Shown: piece after piece, positions 1-11,330 of the stretch
Position numbering within the stretch: the first letter of the stretch is position 1
How the letters are laid out: each line of letters opens with the position of its first letter
Assembly (NCBI RefSeq): GCF_009913435.1
Contig: NZ_CP047895.1
Location: forward strand, 186,001-250,000
From: Sphingomonas changnyeongensis
Lineage (GTDB): Bacteria; Pseudomonadota; Alphaproteobacteria; Sphingomonadales; Sphingomonadaceae
DNA: 64,000 nucleotides
Reading direction: 5' to 3'
Program-made: the position numbers and the translations under genes
The notes under the pieces: model-generated
Seen by the model: the letters and a program-made list of their open reading frames with translations, nothing else
Databases searched by the model: none
What the model was told of the DNA's origin: nothing

Positions 1-30
1 GCGGACCTGACCAGCTGGCGCTATCGCTGA
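1..30 (+). CDS. 3' end of an upstream gene (partial)
   Basis: The first thirty bases read in frame 1 as nine codons (ADLTSWRYR) followed by TGA. No other frame offers a better explanation, and the next gene starts 63 bases downstream. The product cannot be identified from nine residues. It may be the end of another member of the uptake cluster that follows. Confidence 0.4.
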   Translation, partial: ADLTSWRYR

Positions 31-93
31 GGCGCCGCCCGGCTGGAAACCGGAGATGACAAACCGGGCAGCGCGCGTTAAGGCGCGCGCCGC

Positions 94-507
94 ATGACCC
101 GGCTGCGCGCCCTGATCCTTGGCCACAAGGCCGTGGCGATCGCGATGATCGCGGTCGCGCTGGCCGTGAAGGCGCTGATCCCGGCGGGCTTCATGCCGTC
201 GCGCGCCGGCCAGGCGTTCATGATCGAACTGTGCTGGGACGGGGCGAACGATCCCGGCCCGGTGCGGATCGCCCTGCCGATGAAGGGCGATGCCGGCGAT
301 CCGGCGGTTCAGGCCGACATGAAGGCCAAATCGGGCTGCCTGTTCACAGGACTTGCCATGGCCGCGACCGCCGGGGTCGATGCCCTGCTGCTGGCCATCG
401 CCATTGCCTATGTGATGGCGCTCGGCCTGCGCCCCGTCGCGCCGGTGCTCCGCCGCCACGGGCCGGGCCTGCGCCCGCCGCTGCGCGGCCCGCCGCTTAC
501 CGTCTGA
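94..507 (+). CDS. DUF2946-like small membrane protein
   Basis: A 137-residue protein with a hydrophobic N-terminal segment (about residues 12-33, ending AGFMPS), a short loop with Cys47 and Cys82, and a second membrane segment (about 86-112). The tail is Pro/Arg-rich. This layout, with a membrane anchor followed by paired cysteines, resembles DUF2946 proteins, which in other proteobacteria often lie beside TonB-dependent metal receptors. A TonB receptor and a PepSY protein follow here, so a role in metal handling is plausible but inferred. No convincing Shine-Dalgarno is visible before the ATG. Confidence 0.65.
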   Translation: MTRLRALILGHKAVAIAMIAVALAVKALIPAGFMPSRAGQAFMIELCWDGANDPGPVRIALPMKGDAGDPAVQADMKAKSGCLFTGLAMAATAGVDALLLAIAIAYVMALGLRPVAPVLRRHGPGLRPPLRGPPLTV

Positions 508-654
508 ACCCCACCCGCCAACGGCCGGTTCCCGCGCGCTGAAGCGCGCGCCCGGCCGTGCCGCGCGCCACACGCCGCGACCGTCTGCGCCCCGCATGGG
601 CCGGTCGCGGGCCCTGCGCGCCCGTTCAGACCGTGATTGCCAGGATTTTCGTTG

Positions 655-2778
655 ATGACCCGCACCAAGTTTGTTGCCGCCGCGCTTGCCGGCACCGCCC
701 TGCTGCCCGCCGCCCCCGCTTTCGCCCAGGGCATCGGCCAGCGCCAGGACGTGATCGTCGTGACCGCCGCCCGCATCGGCACACCCACCGCCCCCTCGGC
801 CGATCAGGCGCGCCGCGCGCTCGAACGCGTGCCGGGCGCGATCGGCTTTGTCGAGGATGAGGTGTTCGCCGATGATTTCGCGCAGAGCATCGGCGACACG
901 CTGGTCCTCACCCCCGGCGTGTTCGCCGATACCAGCGCCCAGCGCGAAAGCCGGCTGTCGATCCGCGGATCGGGGCTGAACTCCGGCTTTGAACGGCGCG
1001 GCCTGACCGTGCTGCGCGACGGGGTGCCGATCAGCCGGGCAAGCGGCAGCACCGAGTTTCAGGAGGTCGATCCCCTCACCATCCGCTATCTGGAGGTGTT
1101 CAAGGGCGCCAATGGCCTGCGCTATGGCGCGGCGTCGCTGGGCGGTGCGGTCAACATCGTCAGCCCGACCGGGCGGACCGCGCGCGCGCCGCTCACCATG
1201 CGGCTCGAAGGCGGCAGCTTCGAGACGCTGCGCGGCAATGTGTCGGCAGCGGGAACCGAGGGCGATGCCGATTATTTCGTCGGCCTGACCGGGCTCACCA
1301 CCAATGGCTACCGCGTCCACAGCGACGTCCGCAGCCTTTATGGTCATGCCAATGTCGGCTGGCGGGCGAGCGACGCGGTCGAGACCCGTTTCTACCTGAC
1401 CGCGCTGCGCGACCGGTTCGAACTGGCGGGGTCGCTGCGGCTGGCCGATGCGCTCGCCAATCCGCGCGCGGCGGGGCGGCCGGTGCAGATCGGCCCGTTC
1501 TTCCCCGGCGGGCCGGTGCGCGTGCTCGATCCCGGCCCGGTCGCCGATGACTGGGACCGCAACCTGTCGGTGCTGCGCCTGTCGAACCTGACGGCGATCG
1601 ATCTGGGCGCCACCAAGCTGGAGCTGGGCGGCTGGGCGGCGCGGCGCGTGCTCGATCATGCGATCACCCGGCTGGCGGGCATCATCGACCAGAAGGAAAC
1701 CGAAATCGGCGTCTCGGCGCGGCTGGGCGGCACGTTCAGCCTGGCGGGCGGGCTCGACAGCCGCTGGAGCGTCGGCGGCTGGCTGGCCAGCGCCGACAAT
1801 GCGGCGCGCACCTGGGCCAATGACAGCGGCCGGCGCGGCGCGCTGCGCAACCAGTCGGATCAGGATTCATCGCTGCTGGTCGGCTTTGCCGAACTGGATC
1901 TGGCGCTGCTGCGCGGGCTGAACCTGATCGCCGGCGGGCAATATGCGCGCGCGGTGCGGGACGTGACGGCTGAGCTGAATGCGGTCAGCGGCCGGGGCGT
2001 CTATGACCAGTTCAACCCGCGCATCGGCCTGATCGCCGATCTGGGCGGCGGCGCGCAGCTGTTCGGCAATATCAGCCGCAGCTTTGAACCGCCGAGCCTG
2101 GCCGACCTGACGGCGGGCGGGGCATTTCCGTTCGCCCCCCTTGCGCCGCAGCGCGCGACGACGTTCGAGATCGGCAGCCGCGGCCAGCGCGGCGTGATCG
2201 CGTGGGACGTGGCGCTCTACCGCGCCGAGGTCGAGAACGAGTTTCTCGACACCGCGATCAACAACGGAGCGTCGTCGGTCACGACCAATGGCAGCCGCAC
2301 CGTCCATCAGGGGCTGGAAGCCGGGATCGACCTGTTCGTCGCGCGCGACTGGCTGGCGGCGCGCGGCCAGTCGCTGCGGCTGAGCACCGCCTATACGCTC
2401 AACGATTTCCGCTTCGTCGACGATCCGGTCTATGGCCGCAACCAGCTGGCCGGCGTGCCGCGCCATGTGGTGGTGAGCGAAATCCGCTTCGACGCGCGCG
2501 ACCGTTTCTATGTGTCGGCCAATATCCGCTGGATCATCGATTCGCCCTGGACCGACTATGCCAATACCGAGCGTGCGCCCGGTTACGAGCTGGTCGGGCT
2601 GACCGCCGGGGTCGATATCGCGCCCCGGCTGCGGCTGTTCGGATCGGTCGAGAATCTGTTCGACGTCGTCCACATCTCGAACGTCGCCACCGTCGCCAAC
2701 CAGCAGCGCGAGCGCGCCGCCGCCTATACGCCGGGCCAGGGCCGGGCGTTTTTCGGCGGCGTGACCGCGCGCTTCTGA
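655..2778 (+). CDS. TonB-dependent receptor (FecA-like)
   Basis: An outer-membrane active transporter of 707 residues. The ATG at 655 is preferred over an upstream TTG at 637 because AGGA lies 9 bases before it and a clean signal peptide follows (ending AAPAFAQG). Next comes a TonB-box-like DVIVVTA, then a plug domain with SIRGSG, a VLRDGVP segment and a YGAASLGGAVNIVSP motif typical of plugs. The rest is a 22-strand-type barrel ending in aromatic Phe (GGVTARF). The PepSY protein starts 17 bases downstream, so the two are probably co-transcribed. Substrate is unknown; siderophore or copper uptake is inferred from neighbours. Confidence 0.9.
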   Translation: MTRTKFVAAALAGTALLPAAPAFAQGIGQRQDVIVVTAARIGTPTAPSADQARRALERVPGAIGFVEDEVFADDFAQSIGDTLVLTPGVFADTSAQRESRLSIRGSGLNSGFERRGLTVLRDGVPISRASGSTEFQEVDPLTIRYLEVFKGANGLRYGAASLGGAVNIVSPTGRTARAPLTMRLEGGSFETLRGNVSAAGTEGDADYFVGLTGLTTNGYRVHSDVRSLYGHANVGWRASDAVETRFYLTALRDRFELAGSLRLADALANPRAAGRPVQIGPFFPGGPVRVLDPGPVADDWDRNLSVLRLSNLTAIDLGATKLELGGWAARRVLDHAITRLAGIIDQKETEIGVSARLGGTFSLAGGLDSRWSVGGWLASADNAARTWANDSGRRGALRNQSDQDSSLLVGFAELDLALLRGLNLIAGGQYARAVRDVTAELNAVSGRGVYDQFNPRIGLIADLGGGAQLFGNISRSFEPPSLADLTAGGAFPFAPLAPQRATTFEIGSRGQRGVIAWDVALYRAEVENEFLDTAINNGASSVTTNGSRTVHQGLEAGIDLFVARDWLAARGQSLRLSTAYTLNDFRFVDDPVYGRNQLAGVPRHVVVSEIRFDARDRFYVSANIRWIIDSPWTDYANTERAPGYELVGLTAGVDIAPRLRLFGSVENLFDVVHISNVATVANQQRERAAAYTPGQGRAFFGGVTARF

Positions 2779-2795
2779 TCCGGGAGATAAGGGCC

Positions 2796-4370
2796 ATGGC
2801 GCTCAAGCACAGGATCGCCCGGTTCGCGGCGTCCAACCATCGCTGGCTCGCGCGGGCGGGCGCGGCCAGCCTGTTGATCTGGGGGCTGTCGGCCCTTGCC
2901 CATATCGCGATGGTGCTGGGCGGCCCGCAACAGGCGGTGTTCATGCCGCCGCGCGCGCCGCTCGACCTGGCCGGCGCGCGGCCGGTGGCGGCGACCCTCG
3001 CCGCCGCCGGCATCGACCGGGCAGCGGTGGTGCGCACGGTGGCGGGACCGTCGGGGACGCTGTGGCAGGTGACGACCGCGCCGGCCGCACCCCGGCGCTA
3101 TTTCGATCCCCGCACCGGCGCGGAGCTTCGCGGCCATGACCGCGCGCAGGCAATCTTCATCGCGCGGCACTTCCTTGGCGAACGCCGCCCGGTTGCGGAC
3201 ATCGCCCTGCAGAACGGCTTTGACGGCGACTATCCGTGGGTGAACCGGCTGCTGCCGGTGTGGCGCATCCGCTTTGCCGGCGACGACCGGCTGACCGCCT
3301 ATGTCCATACCGAAACGTCGAGCCTGGCGGCGGTCAACAACCGCACCAAGACGGCGCTGCAGGCGGTGTTCCGGCTGCTCCACAACTGGGACTGGGTGCC
3401 GCCGGGCCTGTCGGTGGTGCGGGTGGCCGTGATCACGGTGCTGGTCGGCGGGCTCGTCGTGCTGGCGGTGACCGGCATGGCGATGCTGGCGACCGTCCGG
3501 CGCGGCAAACGGCCGCCGGGCGCGCGCGGCTGGCACCGGCAAATGGCCTGGCTGCTGGCGCTGCCGCTGTTCCTGTTCGCGGCGAGCGGCATCTGGCATC
3601 TGCTGACCGGGGCGATCGCCCCGCCGGCCAGCCAGATGCGCCTCGCCCCGCCCGTGCAACTGGCCGGCAGCCGCTTTCCGGTCGAGGCAGAGTGGCGCGC
3701 GCTGACCGCGGGCCGCACGGTCGATCATGTCTCGCTGGTCGAAGGGCCGGGCGGACGGGCGCTCTACCGGCTCGGCCTCGCGCGCGACGCAAGCGCACAG
3801 AGCGGGGGCGAGCATGACCATGGCGGTCACGCCAGGGCCGAGGCCACACCCGCCCTGCCGCGCACCGCCGCCGAAATCCGCGCCGCGCGCTTTGACGGCG
3901 TGCAGCCGACCGGCCCGGCGCTCTACATCGACGCTGCGTCAGGCAAGCCCTGGGCGGATGGCGACCGGGCGCTGGCGCGGATGATCGCCGGGCGGTTCAG
4001 CGGCGCGCCCGACAGCGCGATTACGGGCATGAGGCTGATCACCCGTTTCGGGCCGGATTATGATTTCCGCAACAAGCGCCTGCCGGTGTGGCGGGTCGAT
4101 TATGGCGCGCCCGTCCATGCGACGCTGTTCATCGACACCGCGACCGGTGCGCTCGCCGACCGGGTGGCCGACTGGCAAAAGCCCGAACGGCTGGCGTTCA
4201 GCCTTGCGCACAAATGGAACTTCCTGTTCCCGCTCGGCCGCACGGCGATGAATGTGATCGTCGGGCTGGTCGTCCTGCTGCTGATCGCGGGGCTGGCGGT
4301 GCCGGGGCTGATCCTCGACCGCAAGGCGCGGGCAGCGGCACGGAACCGGGCGGCCGCCGGGCGGCGATGA
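2796..4370 (+). CDS. PepSY-associated transmembrane protein
   Basis: A 524-residue inner-membrane protein with four membrane spans: near residues 19-41, 208-232, 248-268 and close to the C terminus. Two periplasmic PepSY-like segments contain paired LPVWR(I/V) motifs. The ATG at 2796 follows GGGAG and AAGGG. A long in-frame extension upstream lies inside the receptor gene and is ignored. Family members accompany TonB receptors and are often proposed to act as ferric-siderophore reductases. Around residue 338 there is a His-rich stretch (EHDHGGHA), suggesting metal binding. Likely co-transcribed with the receptor. Confidence 0.85.
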   Translation: MALKHRIARFAASNHRWLARAGAASLLIWGLSALAHIAMVLGGPQQAVFMPPRAPLDLAGARPVAATLAAAGIDRAAVVRTVAGPSGTLWQVTTAPAAPRRYFDPRTGAELRGHDRAQAIFIARHFLGERRPVADIALQNGFDGDYPWVNRLLPVWRIRFAGDDRLTAYVHTETSSLAAVNNRTKTALQAVFRLLHNWDWVPPGLSVVRVAVITVLVGGLVVLAVTGMAMLATVRRGKRPPGARGWHRQMAWLLALPLFLFAASGIWHLLTGAIAPPASQMRLAPPVQLAGSRFPVEAEWRALTAGRTVDHVSLVEGPGGRALYRLGLARDASAQSGGEHDHGGHARAEATPALPRTAAEIRAARFDGVQPTGPALYIDAASGKPWADGDRALARMIAGRFSGAPDSAITGMRLITRFGPDYDFRNKRLPVWRVDYGAPVHATLFIDTATGALADRVADWQKPERLAFSLAHKWNFLFPLGRTAMNVIVGLVVLLLIAGLAVPGLILDRKARAAARNRAAAGRR

Positions 4371-4380
4371 CCGCCCCCGC

Positions 4381-5310
4381 TCAGGACGCGGGCGGGCAGT
4401 CGAGCAGGATCTGGCGTGCCGCCTTGTCGAAGGTGATCGACCGGCACGCCGCCAGCACCGGGCGGCCGATTTCCAGCGTGTAGATCGGCCGCATCCCGCC
4501 CTGCTGCCTGCCGGTCACGACGATTTCGGCGGGATCATCATCCGGGCGCGGCGGTTCGGGCAGGGCATCCCCCGCGCCCATCGCGTCGCGCCGGTCGCGC
4601 ACCCGGACCGCGATTTCGGTGAGCCGGAACGGCCCGATCTCCAGCGGGCGGGCCAGCACGACGCGGCGGACCGGCCGGGTGACGCCCAGCAGAATCTCCT
4701 CGTCCCAGACCTCATCGGTCACCGTGCCGCCCAGTTCGGCAAGCAGCGCCGCCCCCGTCGCGGCCGAGGCGAGCGGCAGGCGATAGTCATGCTCGACCCC
4801 GAAGGACAGGCCAAAGCCCCAGCGCCCGTCCGGATTACCCTCCGCGCTGCCGCGCTCGACCGGTGTGTAGCCGGCGGTGTCGATGGCCCCGGCGAGCGGG
4901 AACGCATGGGCCTGACCGCCGCCCCCGCCCAGTTCGACCGCGATCCGGGCCTGCGGAAAGGCGAACGGCCCGATCGTGCCGTCATGCGGGCCATCCAGCC
5001 CGTCGAACCAGATCACCCGCCCCTTGGCCGTGCGCCCGCCGACCGCATAGCCGACCGGCCGGTTGCGACCGTCCATGATGCGGGTGCGGCCGATCTTCAG
5101 CGACACCTTGCCCATCAGCCCCGCCGGCTTCAGCCCCAGCCGGGCGACCGTTGCGGCATTGAGGTTGATGCGGTCGATCGAGCCGGTGCGCAGGCCGAGC
5201 GCGACTGGCCGGTCCTCCACCAGCGCGGCCACCGGCTGGTCGGGCCGCACGACGATCATGTCCGGGCCGGGGGCCGCCATCAGCAGCACGGCGATCACGG
5301 CAACCAGCAT
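4381..5310 (-). CDS. Exported hypothetical protein
   Basis: A 309-residue protein with a short hydrophobic leader (VAVIAVLLMAAPGP) that looks like a signal peptide. The body is rich in beta-prone segments. The stretch TGSIDRINLN near residue 42 and the repeated IGPF phrases (IGPFAF, IGPFRL) faintly recall retropepsin-like aspartyl protease folds, but I do not see a clear pair of catalytic DTG motifs. It converges on the PepSY gene and is divergent from the chemoreceptor. Function is not assigned. Confidence 0.6.
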   Translation of the reverse strand: MLVAVIAVLLMAAPGPDMIVVRPDQPVAALVEDRPVALGLRTGSIDRINLNAATVARLGLKPAGLMGKVSLKIGRTRIMDGRNRPVGYAVGGRTAKGRVIWFDGLDGPHDGTIGPFAFPQARIAVELGGGGGQAHAFPLAGAIDTAGYTPVERGSAEGNPDGRWGFGLSFGVEHDYRLPLASAATGAALLAELGGTVTDEVWDEEILLGVTRPVRRVVLARPLEIGPFRLTEIAVRVRDRRDAMGAGDALPEPPRPDDDPAEIVVTGRQQGGMRPIYTLEIGRPVLAACRSITFDKAARQILLDCPPAS

Positions 5311-5373
5311 CGTTCGTCTCCCGCATCAAAACGGGCGCAACGCTCGCATGACCGTCGGGGCCGGACAAGCGGC

Positions 5374-5389
5374 ATGCAAAGCTTTGCAT
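5374..5389. promoter_or_regulatory. 16-bp perfect palindrome between divergent genes
   Basis: ATGCAAAGCTTTGCAT is perfectly self-complementary. It sits between the start of the exported hypothetical protein (minus strand) and the chemoreceptor (plus strand). Its position and dyad symmetry suggest an operator for a dimeric regulator, but I cannot name one. Confidence 0.4.
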
Positions 5390-5520
5390 CGCCCCTCATT
5401 TCCCACCGCCGCCCGGAGGATCGCGGAAAAATCGTCTAAAATGGATGCATCATCCGGCGCGACCGCGCGCCGGCCCAAGGCCGCACCCCGGCGATCCGGG
5501 CGCGACGCAACAAGGAAGTG

Positions 5521-7193
5521 ATGTTGGGCATGAACAGTCTTTCCCTGCAAGGCATCCGGCTGGTGGGCGTGCAGGTGCTGGCCGCGCTGTGCGCCGGGCT
5601 GGCGGTGGCCACGCTCGGCTCGGCCCTGTTCGTGGGCGGGTCGAAGCTGGTCGGCGCGCTGCTGGCGGTGGCGCTCGCCGTCCATCCGGTGATGGCGGCG
5701 CTGGGCGGAAAGACCGACGATCAGACGCGGCTGGCGCTGGGGCTGAGCGTGCCCGTCTACCCGGCGCTGCTGCTGTTCGTGTTCGAAGGCTATGCCTGGC
5801 AGACCGATCTGCACATGCTGTTCTTCGCCGTGCTCGCGACGGTCACCATCCTGTGCGACTGGCGCGCGATCATCGGCGCGACGCTGGTGGTTGCGGTTCA
5901 CCACCTGATCCTCGGCATGGCGGCGCCGGATTGGGTGTTCACCGGCGGCAGCAACATTGCCCGCGTGCTGCTGCATGCGGTGATCCTGCTGATCGAAACC
6001 GGGGTGCTGGTGTGGACGAGCGCCCGGCTGGTCGAGATGTTCGACAAGATCAACCAGGAGAATGCGCTGCGCGAACAGGCGGAAAAATCCGCCGCCGCCC
6101 AGCGCGAGCGCGAGGCGGAAACGCAGCGCACGATCCTTGTCGAACTGGGCACCAGCCTTGCCTCGCTGCGCGACGGCGACCTGACCCGCGCGATCGCGCA
6201 GGCATTCCCCGAGGGCTATGCGCAGCTGCGCACCGATTTCAACGATGCGCTGGCAAGCCTGCATCAGCTGGTCACCGCCCTGTCGGAAAGCATCACCGCG
6301 ATCCGCGGCGAATCCGCCGAGATCAGCAAGGCGTCGGAAAGCCTTGCCCGCCGCACCGAAGCCAATGCCGCCAGCCTTGAGGAAACCTCCGCCGCCATCG
6401 CGCAGATGGACCAGCGGCTGAAGGCGACCGCCGACGCCGCCGGCCGCACGGTCGAACGCGCCGACCAGACGCTGGCAACCGTGGGCGATGGCCGCTCGGT
6501 CGCCGACGAGGCGGTGCAGGCAATGACCCGCGTGTCGGACAGCGCCAAGGGCATCGACAGCGTCATCGAAGGTCTCGACAAGATCGCCTTCCAGACCCGC
6601 GTTCTGGCGATGAACGCGGCGGTCGAGGCGGGCCGCGCGGGCGAGGCGGGACGCGGCTTTGCCGTCGTCGCCGACCTTGTTTCCGCCCTTGCGATGCGCG
6701 CCGAGGAAGAGGCGAAGCGCGCGCGCGACCAGCTGTCCGTCACCCAGGCCGAAATCGGCACCGCCGTCCATGCGGTCGAGCGGGTCGATGGCGCGCTCCA
6801 GAACATTTCGACCGATGTGTCGACGGTGTTCAACCTGCTTGGCGAGATCGCGGCCGACAACCGCTCCCAGGCCTCGGCGATCACCGAGATCAACACCGCC
6901 ATCCTCGCCATGGATCAGGCGACCCAGCAAAATGCCGCGATGGTCGAGGAAACCTCTGCCGCCGCGCGCAACCTAACCGCCGAGGTCGAGGCGCTGGCCG
7001 GCCAGGCGGCGGCGTTCAATACCGGCGGCGGCCGGCCCGGCACTCAGGCGAGCGCGCCCCGGCCGTCGGCGAGCATGGCGACCCCCGCCCCCGGCCGGCA
7101 CGTGCGCCCGCTGCGCCCCGGCCGCTGCCCGCCGCGGCGGTGCCGGCGCTGCGCCGCCCCGACAGTGGCGGTGACGACTGGGCAAGCTTCTGA
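5521..7193 (+). CDS. Methyl-accepting chemotaxis protein (frame breaks near the C terminus)
   Basis: A chemoreceptor with five or six membrane spans in its first 175 residues, a HAMP-like linker and a cytoplasmic four-helix signalling domain. The conserved hairpin tip reads IAFQTRVLAMNAAVEAGRAGE. AAGGA precedes the ATG at 5521. The frame continues past the signalling domain into Pro/Arg-rich nonsense that would overlap the next gene. The adjacent frame gives LRRPDSGGDDWASF and a TGA at 7193, a typical MCP tail. One base therefore appears to be missing between about 6990 and 7115, for example in the C-runs at 7082-7092. No other chemotaxis genes are nearby. Confidence 0.85.
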
Positions 7194-7309
7194 TCCGGCA
7201 GGGCCGCCGGGGGATCGCGGCGCGCGCCGCCTGATCCCGCCCTTGGCCAGAGCGGTGTCCGGGTCGCCGGGCGGTTCAGCCCGGCTCGAAAATGCCCTAA
7301 GGGCGGGCG

Positions 7310-8242
7310 ATGCCCATCGCCCGTTTCCCCCGTCGCCCGGTCCTGACCGCATTGCTGTCGCTGACCCTCGGCCTGTCGGGGGCGGCCTGCGCCCCGGCCG
7401 CGCCCGCCGCACCGGCGGACACGCCGTCGATCCGCATCGCCAGCTGGAACCTTGAACATCTGGCGGCCGCCGACGGGGCCGGGTGCCGCCCGCGCGGCCC
7501 GGCAGATTATGCGCTGCTCAGGCGGCACGCCGATGCGCTTGATGCCGATGTGATCGCATTTCAGGAGGTGGAAAACGCCGCCGCCGCCGCGCGCGTGTTC
7601 GATCCCGCGCGCTACCGGATCGTCATGTCGGCGCGGCCCGATCGCGGCCAGGGCGGCGAATGCCGCGACCGGCCGGGGGCCTCTATCCGCCGCCAGGATG
7701 TCGGCTTTGCGATCCGCCGCACGCTTCCCATCACCCGCCACCGCGACCTGCGGGCAATTGGCGTCGGCAATCCCGAACTGCGCTGGGGCGTCGATGTGAC
7801 GATCGGCGGGGCGCGGCCGGTCCGGCTGCTCGCCGTGCATCTGAAATCGGGCTGTGCGGCCGGGCGCGATCCCGAGGATGATGACTGCCCGGTGCTGTTC
7901 GCCCAGGGCCGGTCGCTCGAACGCTGGATCGACGCCCGCGCGGCAGCTGGAGAGGATTTCGCCGTGCTCGGCGACTGGAACCGGCGGCTGGCCGATCCGG
8001 GCGACGGGTTCCGCGCGCTGGTCGATGACGGCCGCCCGGCGGGCGCGGCGCTGACGCTGGCCGCAGGCGACGCCGAGGCCCGCTGCGTCGCCCGCTATCG
8101 CCGCTTCATCGACCATATCGCGACCGGCACGCGCGCGACCGCGCGGGTGGTGAAGGGCTCGTTCGCCGAATATCTGTATGACGGGGACGAGACGACCCAC
8201 CCGTCCGATCATTGCCCGGTGTCGGTGCGCATCGCGCACTGA
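7310..8242 (+). CDS. Exported endonuclease/exonuclease/phosphatase-fold protein
   Basis: A 310-residue protein with an N-terminal signal sequence ending LSGAAC, which may be a lipobox. The enzyme fold shows the family's metal and catalytic residues in order: SWNLEH, QEVEN, VHLKSGC, GDWNRR and the terminal SDHCPV. Related enzymes cleave phosphodiester bonds in nucleic acids or lipids with Mg2+. The substrate here is unknown; export argues for extracellular DNA or phospholipid. A GGGCGGGCG sequence precedes the ATG. Confidence 0.85.
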   Translation: MPIARFPRRPVLTALLSLTLGLSGAACAPAAPAAPADTPSIRIASWNLEHLAAADGAGCRPRGPADYALLRRHADALDADVIAFQEVENAAAAARVFDPARYRIVMSARPDRGQGGECRDRPGASIRRQDVGFAIRRTLPITRHRDLRAIGVGNPELRWGVDVTIGGARPVRLLAVHLKSGCAAGRDPEDDDCPVLFAQGRSLERWIDARAAAGEDFAVLGDWNRRLADPGDGFRALVDDGRPAGAALTLAAGDAEARCVARYRRFIDHIATGTRATARVVKGSFAEYLYDGDETTHPSDHCPVSVRIAH

Positions 8243-8289
8243 TCCGCCCGCCGTCTCTGGAACGACATAGTCGCCCGCTATCAGGCGGC

Positions 8290-9462
8290 GTGCAGCCCGG
8301 CCCGGTCCCCGATCTTTGCCCGTCCCCCGGCGCGCCCGCGCTGGTCGAGGATCCAGCGACGCTGGCCCGCGATCCGGCCCCGGCGGCACGCTTTGTCGCC
8401 GCACTCGGGCGCGCGGGATGCACCGGTTTTGCCGGCAATGTCACCGCCCGGCCGATGCTGCTGCGCGCGGGCGGGCGCGGCTGGCCCGTGATGGTCGATG
8501 GCGCGGACGGGCGGCGCGCCGGGCCCGCCTATGTCACCAATCTGCGCAGCGCCTATGCGCGCTATCCGCTGGGGGAGCTGGGGCTGCTGCCGTCACCGGC
8601 GGCAAGGCTGGCGGCGCGCGGGATGCTCGGCCTCGTTGATCTGCTCCTCCGCGTCGCGCGGGTCGAGGCCGCCGTGCATCTGGACCATTGGCTGACGGCG
8701 ACCAGCCTGCATGACGGCTGGGACGGAACGGACCTGCCCGCGCTCCGCGCGCTGCTCGCTGCGCGTTTTCCCGATCATCTGATCGTGCTGCGCTCGCTCG
8801 ACCGCTGGTCGTCACCCGCGCTGCTGGCGGCGGCCAGCGCCGATGGCTGGCTGCTGATGCCGGCACGGCAGATCTGGGTGACCGAGGATCCCGCCCGCGA
8901 CTGGCGGCCGCGCAACAACAGCGCCAATGACCGGCGCGCGGTCAAGGCATCGGGGCTGCGGATCGAGGATGCGGACACGCTGGACGATGCCGATGCGCAG
9001 CGGATCGCGGCGCTTTACGCGATGCTCTATCTGGAACGCCATTCGCCGCTCAATCCCGCCTTCACCCCGGCATTTTTCCGGATGATGGGCGATATCGGCA
9101 TGGCGCGTTACCGGCTGGCACGGGCCGCCGATGGACGGATCATGGCAGCAACGGGCATGATCGCGCGCGCCGGGGTGATGACGCCGTTCATGGCCGGATA
9201 TGATACCGGCGCGCCGCGTTCGGCCGCGCTCTACCGGATCGCAAGCTGGATGTATGCCGACTGGGCGTGCCGGCACGGGCTGGCGATCAACGGATCGGCG
9301 GGCGCGGGCGCGTTCAAGCGGCTGCGCGGCGCGCGCGGCGAGATCGAATATCTGGCCGTCCATGCCGGCCATCTGGGGCCGGTGCGCCGGGCGCTGCTCA
9401 CCGGCTTTGCCCGCGCGCTCGACCGGATGCTCACGCCCGCGCTCGCCCGCCATGGCTGGTAG
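8290..9462 (+). CDS. GNAT-fold acyltransferase-like protein
   Basis: About 390 residues. The C-terminal half has features of a GNAT acyltransferase-like domain: a [16 protein letters not shown] segment, then a strand with MAATGMI and the [10 protein letters not shown] helix. The N-terminal half has no recognisable motif. The frame is open from a TTG at 8212, which would overlap the preceding gene by 31 bases. The GTG at 8290 is a cleaner start, but neither has a strong ribosome-binding site. The acceptor is unknown. Its stop lies 24 bases from the convergent edd gene. Confidence 0.6.
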   Translation: MQPGPVPDLCPSPGAPALVEDPATLARDPAPAARFVAALGRAGCTGFAGNVTARPMLLRAGGRGWPVMVDGADGRRAGPAYVTNLRSAYARYPLGELGLLPSPAARLAARGMLGLVDLLLRVARVEAAVHLDHWLTATSLHDGWDGTDLPALRALLAARFPDHLIVLRSLDRWSSPALLAAASADGWLLMPARQIWVTEDPARDWRPRNNSANDRRAVKASGLRIEDADTLDDADAQRIAALYAMLYLERHSPLNPAFTPAFFRMMGDIGMARYRLARAADGRIMAATGMIARAGVMTPFMAGYDTGAPRSAALYRIASWMYADWACRHGLAINGSAGAGAFKRLRGARGEIEYLAVHAGHLGPVRRALLTGFARALDRMLTPALARHGW

Positions 9463-9485
9463 CGGGCGGCGCAGGCGGTTCGCGC

Positions 9486-11306
<1,821 letters not shown>

Positions 11307-11330
11307 GCCAGCTGGCTCCGTCGCGTTCGA

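Noticed and set aside
5326..6930. A 534-codon open frame antisense to the chemoreceptor
   Set aside because: Gly/Arg/Gln-rich composition with no motif; the plus-strand signalling domain is unambiguous.
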